Positions 23,862-32,853 are shown, counted from the first letter of the stretch. The stretch is 61,839 nucleotides of DNA from CAZGOM01 sp964542875 (GCA_964542875.1 CAZIWA010000016.1:1-61839), one strand, 5' to 3'. The notes: a model not told the origin generated them from the sequence alone. Numbers and translations are program-made.

Positions 23862-24082
23862 TGAGTGCAACCCCTAAAAAACGTGGTGTGTTTGTCGACC
23901 GGAGGGCCGGTGAGACTCTGACCATAAACGGAGTCGAGGTGCATTTGGAAAGTGCCGGATCGGGTAAAGCTCGGCTCTTATGCGTTGCGGGGGACGGTGA
24001 CAAGATCACCTTCACCAAAACGCCGGCGACCGAGCGCGTGTCCGCCAAACCTACGTCCATCGCTTTCAAAAGATCCCGATAG
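23861..24082 (+). CDS. CsrA-like small RNA-binding protein
   Basis: A protein of about 73 residues overlapping the portal stop (TGATG). Residues 10-50 follow the CsrA pattern: FVDRRAGETLTINGVEVHL matches the RRxGExIxI start, then GKARLLCVAGDGDKITFTK matches the VRLGIxAPxxVxV strand. CsrA dimers bind GGA motifs in mRNA leaders and control translation. The C-terminus is basic (KPTSIAFKRSR), which is unlike host CsrA. It lies between the portal and scaffold genes, a strange place unless it regulates late translation. Similarity is moderate. Confidence 0.5.
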   Translation: MSATPKKRGVFVDRRAGETLTINGVEVHLESAGSGKARLLCVAGDGDKITFTKTPATERVSAKPTSIAFKRSR

Positions 24083-24198
24083 TCCGAAAATATCGGTTGA
24101 AACTGAAAGTCATCCCTCGTAGGATATGTGCATCAAATCAACCTGAGCCATATGGCTCTTGTACTCGGCATATGCCGCTTGACCTGAAAGGTCGCGCT

Positions 24199-24474
24199 AT
24201 GCCGGTGTACGAATTCAAAACCGATGACGGCCACATCCTGGAGAAATTCTTCTCCATTAGCGATGCGCCGCCTATCGGTTCCCGGCACGTGATCAGTGGT
24301 CAATCGGCCGTCCGGGTCATTTCATCGGGCGTGCAGACCTCGCCTGACTTTAAACCCTACACATCCCCAACCCTGCCGAAGAGATACCCAGGCTGTCCCA
24401 CGGACAAGCGCGGGTTCTCCATCGTGACGTCGCGTGCGCACGAACGGCAGATCAAAAGCCGTGAAGGACTTTGA
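24199..24474 (+). CDS. FmdB-like N-terminal small protein
   Basis: A 91-residue protein; I chose the ATG at 24199 because AAAGG lies upstream and the protein then starts MPVYEFKTDDGHILEKFFSI, the start typical of FmdB-family zinc-ribbon proteins (MPxYEYxC...). The cysteines of that ribbon are missing here. Function unknown. The 116 bp before it hold no gene. Confidence 0.5.
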   Translation: MPVYEFKTDDGHILEKFFSISDAPPIGSRHVISGQSAVRVISSGVQTSPDFKPYTSPTLPKRYPGCPTDKRGFSIVTSRAHERQIKSREGL

Positions 24475-24476
24475 CC

Positions 24477-25664
24477 ATGCCCGACGCAGTCACAACTCCG
24501 ACCAACCCCGGTTCCACATCTCCGGACGCTGCTGCCGCTAATGCGAGCCAGCCCAACCCTGTAGCCTCGCCCTCGACTCCCGCTGTCCCCGCTGTAAAGC
24601 CGATCAATGACACCAGCAAACAGGAAGCTGTTTTGCGGGAGCGTCTTGCCCGGATGAACGGCGAGGCAGTTGAGACACCCAAGGCCGAAGTTCAGGAGGG
24701 CGCAAAGGCTCCCAGTGCTGGCGCAAGTGAACCCGGTGACGGCACCGCGCAAGGAAGCGCGAAGAAGGGGCAGGACGCCCCGGTCGCCGACATCAAAACC
24801 ACGCCGGATTATCAAAAGGCCCATGCGGCTTTGCGGCGCTGGCAGTATCCCACCTCCGTTTTGAATTCGATGAAACCCGAAGAAGTGGTCGAGCGCGGGC
24901 TCGCCGCTGCGAGGGAGCAGGCGAATCAAGACAAAGTCGGGAACGAGCTGGCGAAATTCCGCCGTGGTAAAACTCCGACCTCCCCTGTGGGTCAAGACCA
25001 AAACGCAGGAACCAACCCCACCGCGACCAAGCCGAAAGACGGCCAGGGCCAAGCGCCCGCCGAACCCGCAGGTGAAAACGCATCCAAGCCCAATCTGCCA
25101 GCCAACGGTGCAAAGCCGTGGGATGGCCTGTTGGGCAAGCTCCGGGCCGATCCAGTCCTTGAACCCCTCGCGGAACAGTTTCAGGGTGTTTTCTCTGCGT
25201 TGGACGCGCACTATGCGTCCCAACTTGAGGCAGTACAGACAGCGACGTCTGACCACCTCCGGGAAATGTCCCTGCAACTTGACGCTGCTCACCTTGATCG
25301 CGCCCGGGCTCAATTGTCCGGCGATTACAAGCTGCTGAGGGACGATGCTAACTGGGAAGCCGTGCAGGAGCGTGTGTATGCGCTCGCCGAATCCGGCAAC
25401 TACACCAAGAACGGCAAGACCGATTGGTCTGGGCTGGTCAAGGGTGCTGTCCGCCTGGAATTCGGCGACGACATCGAAACCGACCTCAAACACACCACAC
25501 GCAGCGCCTTTGAGCAGCAGCGTGAGGGGCAATCGACTCCTAACACATCACGCACCACGCCTGCACAGGCGATGTCCCCTGAGCAAAAGGCCATGCTGGC
25601 TTTGCAGCAGCTTCAGGGTGGCGTTGATCCCGTGGAAGTTCGAAAGCGTCTCGCGAGTGCCTAA
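24477..25664 (+). CDS. Putative scaffolding protein
   Basis: A 395-residue protein just upstream of the capsid gene. The ATG at 24477 has AAGGA eight bases before it. The N-terminal 200 residues are Pro/Ala/Ser/Thr-rich and disordered. The region after about 230 is helical (LEPLAEQFQGVFSALDAHYA onward). The last 60 residues have QKAMLALQQLQGGVDPVEVR. Low complexity, helical content and position are those of an assembly scaffold that shapes the prohead and leaves. Assigned by context. Confidence 0.65.
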   Translation: MPDAVTTPTNPGSTSPDAAAANASQPNPVASPSTPAVPAVKPINDTSKQEAVLRERLARMNGEAVETPKAEVQEGAKAPSAGASEPGDGTAQGSAKKGQDAPVADIKTTPDYQKAHAALRRWQYPTSVLNSMKPEEVVERGLAAAREQANQDKVGNELAKFRRGKTPTSPVGQDQNAGTNPTATKPKDGQGQAPAEPAGENASKPNLPANGAKPWDGLLGKLRADPVLEPLAEQFQGVFSALDAHYASQLEAVQTATSDHLREMSLQLDAAHLDRARAQLSGDYKLLRDDANWEAVQERVYALAESGNYTKNGKTDWSGLVKGAVRLEFGDDIETDLKHTTRSAFEQQREGQSTPNTSRTTPAQAMSPEQKAMLALQQLQGGVDPVEVRKRLASA

Positions 25665-25673
25665 CTAAGCCGC

Positions 25674-25700
25674 GCGTGTCCTCCGAATAGGACGCCACGC
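25674..25700 (+). promoter_or_regulatory. Hairpin covering the capsid-gene ribosome site
   Basis: GTCCT (25678-25682) pairs with AGGAC (25689-25693) around loop CCGAAT, extended by GCGT/ACGC (25674-25677/25697-25700). AGGA here is the only good Shine-Dalgarno before the capsid ATG at 25702, so the stem would hide it. It may tune capsid translation. Confidence 0.4.
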
Positions 25701-25701
25701 C

Positions 25702-26799
25702 ATGCCTGGATTAGCTTCATTTTCCGACTTCCTTCTCGCAACGCGGGATGTGAAGTTCAGTTCCAAAGACACCCTCATCAACGAGGCTACCCTTAACACC
25801 TACTTCATGGCCCGCATGCTCAAGGGCAAGGGCGTGGATGAAGTGTTCAAGGGCGGTACGAAGTTGAAGGAACATGTCCTGGCGAGCACGAACGGGAATT
25901 TCTCGTTCTACGACCCCAACCAGGAATTTTCCCCCAGCCAGACGGACACCCTCAAGGCCATCGAAGTGAACTGGGCGTTTGCACAGACGCACTTCGTGTT
26001 CACCAAGGAAACCGTCACGCTCAACGCCGGCGATCCCAACGCATACGTCAACCTCAAGAAGTCGTATGAGATGGGCGCCCAGACCGACAACGTTAACGGT
26101 CTGGAAAACGCGCTGTGGGCCAAGCCCGACTCGGCGGCGATGGAGACGGCCACGGCGAAGGTCCGGCAGCCCTACTCCATCCCGGCGCTGATCACCCGCA
26201 ACGGCCTTGTCCCCAGTTCCACCAACGGCGGTATTGCTACGGGCTCTGCGGACTGGACCACCCTCCAGACGCTCCCGACGTCGACCAACGATTGGTACAA
26301 GAACAAGTTCAAGACCTATTCGGCGACGAAGCCCACCGACCCGGACGAGGGCATTATCCCCGCGCTGGATGACCTGACCATGCAGGTCCAGTTCGAGATG
26401 CCGACGGCGTTGAAGAAGTACAGCGAGAGCGAAAAACTCCAGCGACAGGTGATCGCCACCAGCCGCGAAGGTGTCACGCTGTACAAGAAGGCTCTGCGGG
26501 CCCTGAACGATCGTATGGACAGCCTGCGCGATCCCGCGATCTCGGCTGCCCAGTATCAGGGTATCCCGGTGGAGTACGTGGCGAAGCTCGATGAAGCAGG
26601 CTGGACAACCAACCAGCCTGATTACTTCGTCGTGAACTTCAATTACCTCAAGAGCATCTTCCACAACGAATGGTACATGCTCGAAGAACTCACCAATGGC
26701 GGCTCCAAGCAGCCCAATACCTGGGTTCAGTGGTACTTCACCTGGTACCAGATGATCTGCACCTCGCGGCGTCGTCAGGGCCGTCTCTACGCGGCCTGA
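25702..26799 (+). CDS. Major capsid protein
   Basis: A 365-residue protein after the scaffold gene. It has the layout of an HK97-fold coat of the P22/short-tail type: an N-terminal arm, a long region with KGGTKLKEHVLASTNGNFSF and FAQTHFVFTKETVTLN, the spine-helix region MGAQTDNVNGLENALWAKPD, and a C-terminal part with FHNEWYMLEELTNGGSKQ. It builds the head shell. Assigned on position, length and overall pattern; I cannot name a subfamily. Confidence 0.8.
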   Translation: MPGLASFSDFLLATRDVKFSSKDTLINEATLNTYFMARMLKGKGVDEVFKGGTKLKEHVLASTNGNFSFYDPNQEFSPSQTDTLKAIEVNWAFAQTHFVFTKETVTLNAGDPNAYVNLKKSYEMGAQTDNVNGLENALWAKPDSAAMETATAKVRQPYSIPALITRNGLVPSSTNGGIATGSADWTTLQTLPTSTNDWYKNKFKTYSATKPTDPDEGIIPALDDLTMQVQFEMPTALKKYSESEKLQRQVIATSREGVTLYKKALRALNDRMDSLRDPAISAAQYQGIPVEYVAKLDEAGWTTNQPDYFVVNFNYLKSIFHNEWYMLEELTNGGSKQPNTWVQWYFTWYQMICTSRRRQGRLYAA

Positions 26800-26887
26800 T
26801 CATCCAATTCCGTCGTAGATACCGCGACGTATCTGCGACTTTTTTTGTCTGCCTGATTCTTTTCAATTAACCACAAGGGTACAACCC

Positions 26888-27385
26888 ATGAACGTCAAAC
26901 TCGCACGGCTCGGCGATTGGATGCCTAAGGACGAAATCAAGGCATTTAACCGCACGGGCGGGACTCTCAACTATGGCGACGTTGTCGCCCTCGACCTCAC
27001 CGGCAGTGACGGGGACGTCAGCACCTACGCTGAATACCTCGCCACCCCCAACAACGAAGCAAGTCCGTTGGCAAACGTGATTGCTGTTGGATCGGCGGCT
27101 GCCAGTGGATGGATCCTGCTCGTTGCGCAGGAAACCATTGCAGACAACGCCAAAGGCAATTTCCTGCTGAAGGGGCTGACGCAAGTCAATGTCGTCGGCT
27201 CAAGTGCCGTCGCTATCGGCGGGCGCTTGGCTCCGACCAGTGGCCAGAAGTATCTCTCGGCAGAAGCAGATGGACTCGCTGTCTGTGGGATCGCATTGCA
27301 GGCCGGTCCGACCGGTGGAACTCCCGACCTTACCCATGTCGTCTTCGACGGATGGTGTATCTCCGGTCCCCAGGCTGAGGTCTAA
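26888..27385 (+). CDS. Putative capsid decoration/stabilising protein
   Basis: A 165-residue beta-rich protein after the capsid gene. FNRTGGTLNYGDVVALDLTG and the later alternating strands (NVVGSSAVAIGGRLAPTSGQ, LTHVVFDGWC) resemble the small beta-barrel proteins (DUF2190-like) that follow coat genes in many phages. It probably decorates the head. AAGGG lies upstream of the ATG. Confidence 0.55.
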   Translation: MNVKLARLGDWMPKDEIKAFNRTGGTLNYGDVVALDLTGSDGDVSTYAEYLATPNNEASPLANVIAVGSAAASGWILLVAQETIADNAKGNFLLKGLTQVNVVGSSAVAIGGRLAPTSGQKYLSAEADGLAVCGIALQAGPTGGTPDLTHVVFDGWCISGPQAEV

Positions 27386-27465
27386 ACCGTTTTGGGTGCC
27401 ATCGGGCAGGCACTCCCCACGCGCCTTCGTCGGGGTCAAACCCGGCGGGGGTTTTAAGAAGAATA

Positions 27466-28188
27466 ATGGCACGCAACCTCGCACAACTTGTGGACGTCAT
27501 CGAGCAGGCCTTAAATGGCGTGTCCGATCCCCGCACGGCTGCGAAGGACACCATCAACGAGGCTGGCCGCTACCTTTGCGCATGTCACGCATGGAAGTTT
27601 CTGGAGCGTCCAACGGCGACTGGGGCTTTTGTTGCCGATCAGGAATATGTGGCGCTGCCAACGGATTTTGAGCAGTTGCTCGGGGTGGAGACGTATTACA
27701 GCACATCCACCACAGTACGGGCGGTCAGCCGCACGGAACTGGATTATCTGCGCTCGGGGCCGATGATCAACTCTCTCGACAGCTATGTTGCCGTGGAGTA
27801 TCCACCCCAGCCCAGCGCGACGACGGCGCAAGGCAAGCCTCGACTGGCCATCTGGCCTACACCCAACGCCAATCTGGCGCAGGCCTTGCGTATTACCTAT
27901 CGGGCGGGTTGGGTCGAGTTGGCGGACAACGCCAGCATCCCCAACATCCCGGCGGACATGGAGTTTCTGCTAATCGAGGTTGCCAGAGCTCTGGCCCAAG
28001 GACGTAGGCCGGGCGGTGATACCTCCATTGTCAAGCTCGATGCACTCGAAAACAGCACGTCCATGAATCGCCTCAAAGCCAAATACGGCCAGGTTCAAGG
28101 GAACCTTGGTCAATTACAGGGCGGTGTCGTTTGCGGTCAGGGCCGCGGCGACTACCGGCCCTACACCAGTCTGCCCTCTGCGGGCTAA
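27466..28188 (+). CDS. Head-tail adaptor-like protein 1
   Basis: A 240-residue protein. The helical start LAQLVDVIEQALNGVSDPRT, the motif INEAGRYLCACHAWKFLERP, then strands YVALPTDFEQLLGVETY, and the late helix ADMEFLLIEVARALAQGRRP are the layout of the adaptor (gp4/tail-tube-A-like) proteins of short-tailed phages. It would join the portal to the tail. The gene at 29239 has the same layout. Confidence 0.55.
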   Translation: MARNLAQLVDVIEQALNGVSDPRTAAKDTINEAGRYLCACHAWKFLERPTATGAFVADQEYVALPTDFEQLLGVETYYSTSTTVRAVSRTELDYLRSGPMINSLDSYVAVEYPPQPSATTAQGKPRLAIWPTPNANLAQALRITYRAGWVELADNASIPNIPADMEFLLIEVARALAQGRRPGGDTSIVKLDALENSTSMNRLKAKYGQVQGNLGQLQGGVVCGQGRGDYRPYTSLPSAG

Positions 28189-28208
28189 CTTCCTACGAAA
28201 GGTCGAAT

Positions 28209-28649
28209 ATGCCAAATCCAGCCCAGACCCAGAAGATGATCGACGAAGCACTTGCCGCCTCGCCCATCGTCAGCACCCCCTCGATCACCGGCGGCACCAT
28301 CACCGGTGCCACTTTCTCCGGTGCAACCAAGTTCACCAAGGGAACATCCACCATCGCACTCGGCACCAACAGCGGTACCGCTGCAGTCCTCCCCGCCGGC
28401 GCTCTTGTTTGTCCCACCACGGCGGCAGATGATACCGTTGGCGTTCGCGTACATGCCGATGACAAAGTCTCTGGCGTTACGAAATTCATCGGTAACGGCG
28501 TGAGCAACAAGATTCTCAAGGTCTATGCGCCCACGGGCGGCACCATCAACGGGGCCAGCGCCGACGCTGCTTATTCCGGTGCCAGTGGCAAAGGCGTGAT
28601 CATCACGTGCCTGGACGCCGACGCCAATACATGGCTTGCCTGGGGCTGA
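28209..28649 (+). CDS. Small beta-rich structural protein
   Basis: A 146-residue protein from the ATG at 28209 (GAAAGG upstream). It is low in charged residues and rich in Gly, Thr and Ala: STPSITGGTITGATFSGATK, TIALGTNSGTAAVLPAGALV. The repeated strand-turn pattern resembles surface decoration or fibre-stalk proteins. Function otherwise unknown. Confidence 0.5.
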   Translation: MPNPAQTQKMIDEALAASPIVSTPSITGGTITGATFSGATKFTKGTSTIALGTNSGTAAVLPAGALVCPTTAADDTVGVRVHADDKVSGVTKFIGNGVSNKILKVYAPTGGTINGASADAAYSGASGKGVIITCLDADANTWLAWG

Positions 28650-28696
28650 GCAATCCGGTTCGTGTTTGTTTTTGAATCCGCAGATCGGAGCCACAC

Positions 28697-29230
28697 ATGC
28701 CGTTTCCCACCGCCTCGCCGCTGCGCCGCCTTCTGGTGAATTCGTCCACCGCGACGAGTTTCCCCACCGCACCCCAAGGGGCAACGCAGACTCAACCGGC
28801 AACCGTTGATTCAGGCACGCCGACCGGCAATTACGGTGTTGTCCCGTCGGGAGGCTCCGATCTGCTTTTCATTCCCTTTGGCAGCGATGCCGACACTGAA
28901 ACCTTTGCCATGCGCTTCATCGCATGGCGAAAGTTGACCGGTGCCGAGACTACGACGCCCATGTACATCCCAATGCACCTGGGGGATGTCACCGTGACGT
29001 TATGCCCTGCAAGTGGCATAGCTTCTGGCCTGGTCACAGATCTTGAGCTTTTCGCCGACACCCTCGCGCTTGTTTCCAATGGTTGGGGCGACATCAAGTT
29101 GATTCAGCCCGGAGGTGATCGTCCGGCCTCCATCGTGATTCCCAGCCTGGGTTTTGATCTTGTTTCCGTTCTTTTCGACCTCACTGGCGCTGCGTCCGCC
29201 AACGCGCTTTGGGGTCCGATCATTCGGTAA
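28697..29230 (+). CDS. Structural protein, unknown role
   Basis: A 177-residue beta-rich protein (DLLFIPFGSDADTETFAMRF, YIPMHLGDVTVTLCPASG, PASIVIPSLGFDLVSVLFDL). No family recognised. It sits between two adaptor-like genes, so a head-completion or decoration role is likely. Confidence 0.5.
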   Translation: MPFPTASPLRRLLVNSSTATSFPTAPQGATQTQPATVDSGTPTGNYGVVPSGGSDLLFIPFGSDADTETFAMRFIAWRKLTGAETTTPMYIPMHLGDVTVTLCPASGIASGLVTDLELFADTLALVSNGWGDIKLIQPGGDRPASIVIPSLGFDLVSVLFDLTGAASANALWGPIIR

Positions 29231-29238
29231 GGACCGCC

Positions 29239-29907
29239 ATGCGCCTCGACGATGCGGTGAACATCCTGCAAGACTCCGCCCTTAGCATCAGTGGTACCAC
29301 CTGGACGCCTGACAAGCTGCATCGTGCCATCACCGCGGCTGGGAACCGCTTCATCCGCGAGACGATGTGCAGCAAGGCCCGCGTGTCGATCTCCCTGACG
29401 TCGGGCAACAGCGAATATAACCTTGCGTCTTCTATCACGGGGTTCACCCCCGATTGGTTTGTGTGGGCATACATCGGGTTCAAGCCGGTGGTGCAGACGA
29501 CATGGCAATCGCTACAGCGGTTCTACGACGTCGGCTCCATCCCCACGGGTGTGCCTACGCTGCTTGCCTTCGATGCCGATGCGACGGTCCTGGTCTACCC
29601 CAGGCCGATCACAACTCACACGCTCTCGCTGACCTACCGCAAGCCCCTGACGACCTTCACCGCAGGGACGGCGAGCAACCCTGAAATCAACATCCCCGAT
29701 GAGTATGTCTACGACGTCATCTGGTGGGGGGCTCGTTCGTACCTGATTGCCGGCGCGCCTGGTCATCCGGAACAGCAGGCTGCTCTCCAGAAGTTCGAGC
29801 AATTGATTCAGTATGCGCGTGAGCGGTTCTCCTCCAATCTCCCCGGCTCCATCGACGACCGCAATACACACCCTAAAGCGGCGGCTCCGGCCGCGAAAGC
29901 GACTTAA
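29239..29907 (+). CDS. Head-tail adaptor-like protein 2
   Basis: A 222-residue protein from the ATG at 29239 (TAAGGA upstream). DAVNILQDSALSISGTTWTP, then AGNRFIRETMC, beta strands, and the late helix IPDEYVYDVIWWGARSYLIA repeat the plan of the 27466-28188 product. Short-tailed phages often have one adaptor of this type; two suggest an old duplication with divided roles in the connector. The tail is Ala/Lys-rich and disordered. Confidence 0.55.
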   Translation: MRLDDAVNILQDSALSISGTTWTPDKLHRAITAAGNRFIRETMCSKARVSISLTSGNSEYNLASSITGFTPDWFVWAYIGFKPVVQTTWQSLQRFYDVGSIPTGVPTLLAFDADATVLVYPRPITTHTLSLTYRKPLTTFTAGTASNPEINIPDEYVYDVIWWGARSYLIAGAPGHPEQQAALQKFEQLIQYARERFSSNLPGSIDDRNTHPKAAAPAAKAT

Positions 29908-29909
29908 CA

Positions 29910-30713
29910 ATGCCAAGTGGCTCAACAACGTTTCCCCTCGCCCTCGGCGGTTCGTTTACACCCCCAGAAGGGATTTTGGGCGTCAAGTGGCAGATGGTCG
30001 ATGACCAGCGGAATAACCCGCCTTCGGACGTCACGGGCATCTGCATCACCCTCGACGAAGAAGATGAGCCTGTTGCGACGGCCGATGACGCCAAGGTGTT
30101 CATTCCCGGCGTGTCTTCCAATGAGTTTCTTGCGCGCGGCGTCGTCATGGCGTCGGGGTGCGACACCTACGGCATTACCCAGTCGATGGCGTACACCCTG
30201 ACCAGCGGGCTCACAATACAGGTAGTCCAGTGGACGCTCCGAAAGGGGTGGGCCCTCCAGCCCGTCCACAATGGGGACACGGAGGAGTTTTTGGCGCTCG
30301 TGCCGGTGATTCAAGTAGCTGGGAACGGCTGGGCTACCGGCGCATCGGGCCCGGGGATGACCACAGGATCCTTGTCGGCCATGACCTTGATCATCAATGG
30401 CTTCGGTCAGCTTGCGTGCAGGGCGGGTGGAACGGGCTTCATCAACACCGTGCAGCAGTCTGCGAACTTCCGCGACGGCGGCGGGATTCCCTGCGCGTTC
30501 TCTGCTCTTTACAGCGGCGGGGTGACATACACCGGAACGAATTTCGAGTGGCTTTTCCCGACCCCTGACCTCCCGGTGAAGGGTGTGGCGACCTTGATCA
30601 CCGGCGAAACACGTACCTCGTCCGTGCTGGCTCACGATTGGACGTTTCAAAACCGTTCCGGGCAGGGCGGTGCAATCGACGTCAGCGCGATCTTCAAGTG
30701 GGATAAGGCTTGA
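29910..30713 (+). CDS. Structural protein, unknown role
   Basis: A 267-residue protein separated from the previous gene by two bases. Largely beta (GVKWQMVDDQRNNPPSDVTG, LTSGLTIQVVQWTLRKGWAL, LSAMTLIINGFGQLACRAGG). No enzymatic motif. It is in the connector/tail section of the late operon. I recognise no family. Confidence 0.5.
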   Translation: MPSGSTTFPLALGGSFTPPEGILGVKWQMVDDQRNNPPSDVTGICITLDEEDEPVATADDAKVFIPGVSSNEFLARGVVMASGCDTYGITQSMAYTLTSGLTIQVVQWTLRKGWALQPVHNGDTEEFLALVPVIQVAGNGWATGASGPGMTTGSLSAMTLIINGFGQLACRAGGTGFINTVQQSANFRDGGGIPCAFSALYSGGVTYTGTNFEWLFPTPDLPVKGVATLITGETRTSSVLAHDWTFQNRSGQGGAIDVSAIFKWDKA

Positions 30714-30716
30714 TCC

Positions 30717-31424
30717 ATGGACGAAACACCTCAAAATCCGATCTACCCCGGCCCAAACGAGAAACCGCCGATCGAGGTTCCACCAGCGATCACTCCTTTG
30801 CCGTTGCCGCCCATTGAGGCACCGACGATCCCGATGACGGGGGATTCGCCGCTTCCCCCGGCTGACAGTGCGTTGCCGCCTGTGCCGGAGTTGAAGGCAC
30901 CTGCGGCTTCCCCGGCGCCGACTCCTCTTCCAATCCCGCCCATCCCAGCGCCGAAGATTCCGACGACCGCCGACGCGCCGTTACCGACGCCCCAGGCACC
31001 CGAGCCTCCATCACCGGCACGGCCTGCAACCCAACTTCCTCCGCCTCCAGCGCTTCCCCCGCTGGGTTCAGGTGGACCGGCGATGGATGCGAAGGCTTCC
31101 GACCTGGCTTCCCCGGCGACTGCGGCTCCGGTGTTCCCCAAGATTGACCCGGTGCAGGTGGCGAAGGCCGCTGGCCAGCCTCAGCCGATGACCCGGCCGG
31201 TACAGGGCCCGGCATTGCCCAAGGCTCCCGAGCTTCCCCCTGTGCCGCCTTTGACCGCAAAAACGCCGGACAACTCCAAAAGGGCGGATTCGCTCGCAGC
31301 CCTTCCCACGACGGCCTTGGGTGGGACCGGCGACACCGACGTGTTGGTGTTGAAGCGAATCGAAACCCTGCTGACTGAGATGTTGAACCTCATGCGCGAA
31401 GGAGGAGGCACCCGCCTCGGCTAA
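30717..31424 (+). CDS. Proline-rich disordered virion protein
   Basis: A 235-residue protein made of proline-rich sequence up to about residue 200, then a C-terminal helix VLKRIETLLTEMLNLMREGG. An internal duplication is visible: APTIPMTGDSPLPPADSA and APKIPTTADAPLPTPQA share spacing. The C-terminal helix could be the docking part and the proline region an extended stalk or spacer. No known family. Confidence 0.5.
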   Translation: MDETPQNPIYPGPNEKPPIEVPPAITPLPLPPIEAPTIPMTGDSPLPPADSALPPVPELKAPAASPAPTPLPIPPIPAPKIPTTADAPLPTPQAPEPPSPARPATQLPPPPALPPLGSGGPAMDAKASDLASPATAAPVFPKIDPVQVAKAAGQPQPMTRPVQGPALPKAPELPPVPPLTAKTPDNSKRADSLAALPTTALGGTGDTDVLVLKRIETLLTEMLNLMREGGGTRLG

Positions 31425-31426
31425 CC

Positions 31427-32269
31427 ATGGCAGAAGTATCACGCACAGACCAATCGACCGATCAAGCCAACAGCTACACACTGGGCGTGCTGTCCACCGC
31501 TGACACGGCGGCGACACGCACGGCGTACCGCTACACCGACGACGGCAGCGCCTTGACCATCCAGTCGGCGGTGATGTCGGAGTACGCGGCGGCTGGGCCA
31601 GTGCATCCCCAGGATGGCACGTTGCGCCTGCGGGCCGTGACGGGGGTGAGGATTTCGCCCTCGGCGGTGAAGGTGTACCTGCGATACGGGCGTGGGGCGG
31701 GCAGCGTGCCGATCGCGACGGCAGATGAGTTGACGCGGAGCGATTCGGGCTACATGACGTTTAAGACTTGGCATAAGCCGACGACGTTTGATGACGTCGG
31801 ACGACCGTATGGACCGCTGAACTTCCCGTGGACCACATCGGCTATGTCGGGCCTGACCGCCGATCAAAAGTATTTACTTAAGCCAGAGCCCATTTACATT
31901 CAGATGCCGTTCCAGGTCGTACGCATTCAAACTGTTTTGCCGACCAATCCAACGAATACGGTGATTCATCTTTTGGGGTACATCAACTCAGATAAGGTGA
32001 CTTATGCCGGAAAAGAGTACGACGAGTATTCAGTTCAATTTCAGCGCCTCTTGGTTGATCCTATTGAAGAAGATGATGCGATCTCATATCGCGTGGAATA
32101 CACCATGGCATTTCGCAAATCGAAGTGGGTGGTTGAACTTGAGCCGAAGTGGAGTGGCAGCGCTTGGGTTGTGGACCCGGATGGGGATTATGGGGAGCCC
32201 GACAACGATTGGTACGCCCGGATGGCAGCCCTTGAGGTGTTCACGGGTGTATTCCCCGTTCACGCTTAG
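31427..32269 (+). CDS. Structural protein, unknown role
   Basis: A 280-residue beta-rich protein (GTLRLRAVTGVRISPSAVKV, PEPIYIQMPFQVVRIQTVLP, AISYRVEYTMAFRKSKWVVE). It starts two bases after the previous stop. The composition fits a tail or baseplate subunit, but no family was recognised. Its stop overlaps the convergent secreted-protein gene at 32266. Confidence 0.5.
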   Translation: MAEVSRTDQSTDQANSYTLGVLSTADTAATRTAYRYTDDGSALTIQSAVMSEYAAAGPVHPQDGTLRLRAVTGVRISPSAVKVYLRYGRGAGSVPIATADELTRSDSGYMTFKTWHKPTTFDDVGRPYGPLNFPWTTSAMSGLTADQKYLLKPEPIYIQMPFQVVRIQTVLPTNPTNTVIHLLGYINSDKVTYAGKEYDEYSVQFQRLLVDPIEEDDAISYRVEYTMAFRKSKWVVELEPKWSGSAWVVDPDGDYGEPDNDWYARMAALEVFTGVFPVHA

Positions 32270-32853
32270 TCAATTCGCTTGATGAGTTTAACGCTGACAA
32301 TTTTAGATTCTTTAAGTTCAGCGGAAAGACGGGACGTGTCGCCTACATTGATCAACTTCAAAGTATTGACAGGCCCAATTACCTCAGGGCAAATATTCTC
32401 GCCGCTTGATTTTTTCACGGACCGAAACTTCGTGATTTCCTTCTGGTCCGTGACCGGCGCTGTCAAGAAGTTCCCCTCCTTGTCTTTCATCACGCAATTG
32501 ATGTGGTTGTCTGTGCCGTCGATGCGCTCAGCCCTGCTGCAAACAAACTGCACCTGGCCATCCACCTTCTTTCCATTCTCCTTCAGCCAAGCTTCAACCT
32601 TGCCCGCAAGCTCCTCCGACACCTTTCCGTCCTTGCCCGGCCGCAGGTCCTCGGGCAGCAGCCGCCACAGGTCTTTCGCCTCCTTCACCACCAACGGCAC
32701 GGCCTTGCGCGGTGGCGCATCGTTTTGGCGTGCCTTGGGCTTGGGCTGGGTAGCAGGCGCTTCGTCGGCCTTGGAGGGCTGGGTGGCGGTCCAGTCGTCG
32801 GCGAAGGCGGGGACGGCGATCAGGATGACAAGCAGGGGGGCGAGGTATTTCAT
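32266..32853 (-). CDS. Secreted/periplasmic moron protein
   Basis: A 195-residue protein encoded against the direction of the surrounding late genes. It starts with a clear signal peptide, MKYLAPLLVILIAVPAFA, cut before DDWTATQPSK. A Pro/Lys-rich linker follows, then a soluble domain from residue 55 (AKDLWRLLPEDLRPGKDGK) that ends in beta strands with two cysteines possibly paired. It has its own promoter and ribosome site (GGAG). This is the profile of a lysogenic-conversion gene altering the host envelope. Function unknown. Confidence 0.65.
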   Translation of the reverse strand: MKYLAPLLVILIAVPAFADDWTATQPSKADEAPATQPKPKARQNDAPPRKAVPLVVKEAKDLWRLLPEDLRPGKDGKVSEELAGKVEAWLKENGKKVDGQVQFVCSRAERIDGTDNHINCVMKDKEGNFLTAPVTDQKEITKFRSVKKSSGENICPEVIGPVNTLKLINVGDTSRLSAELKESKIVSVKLIKRID

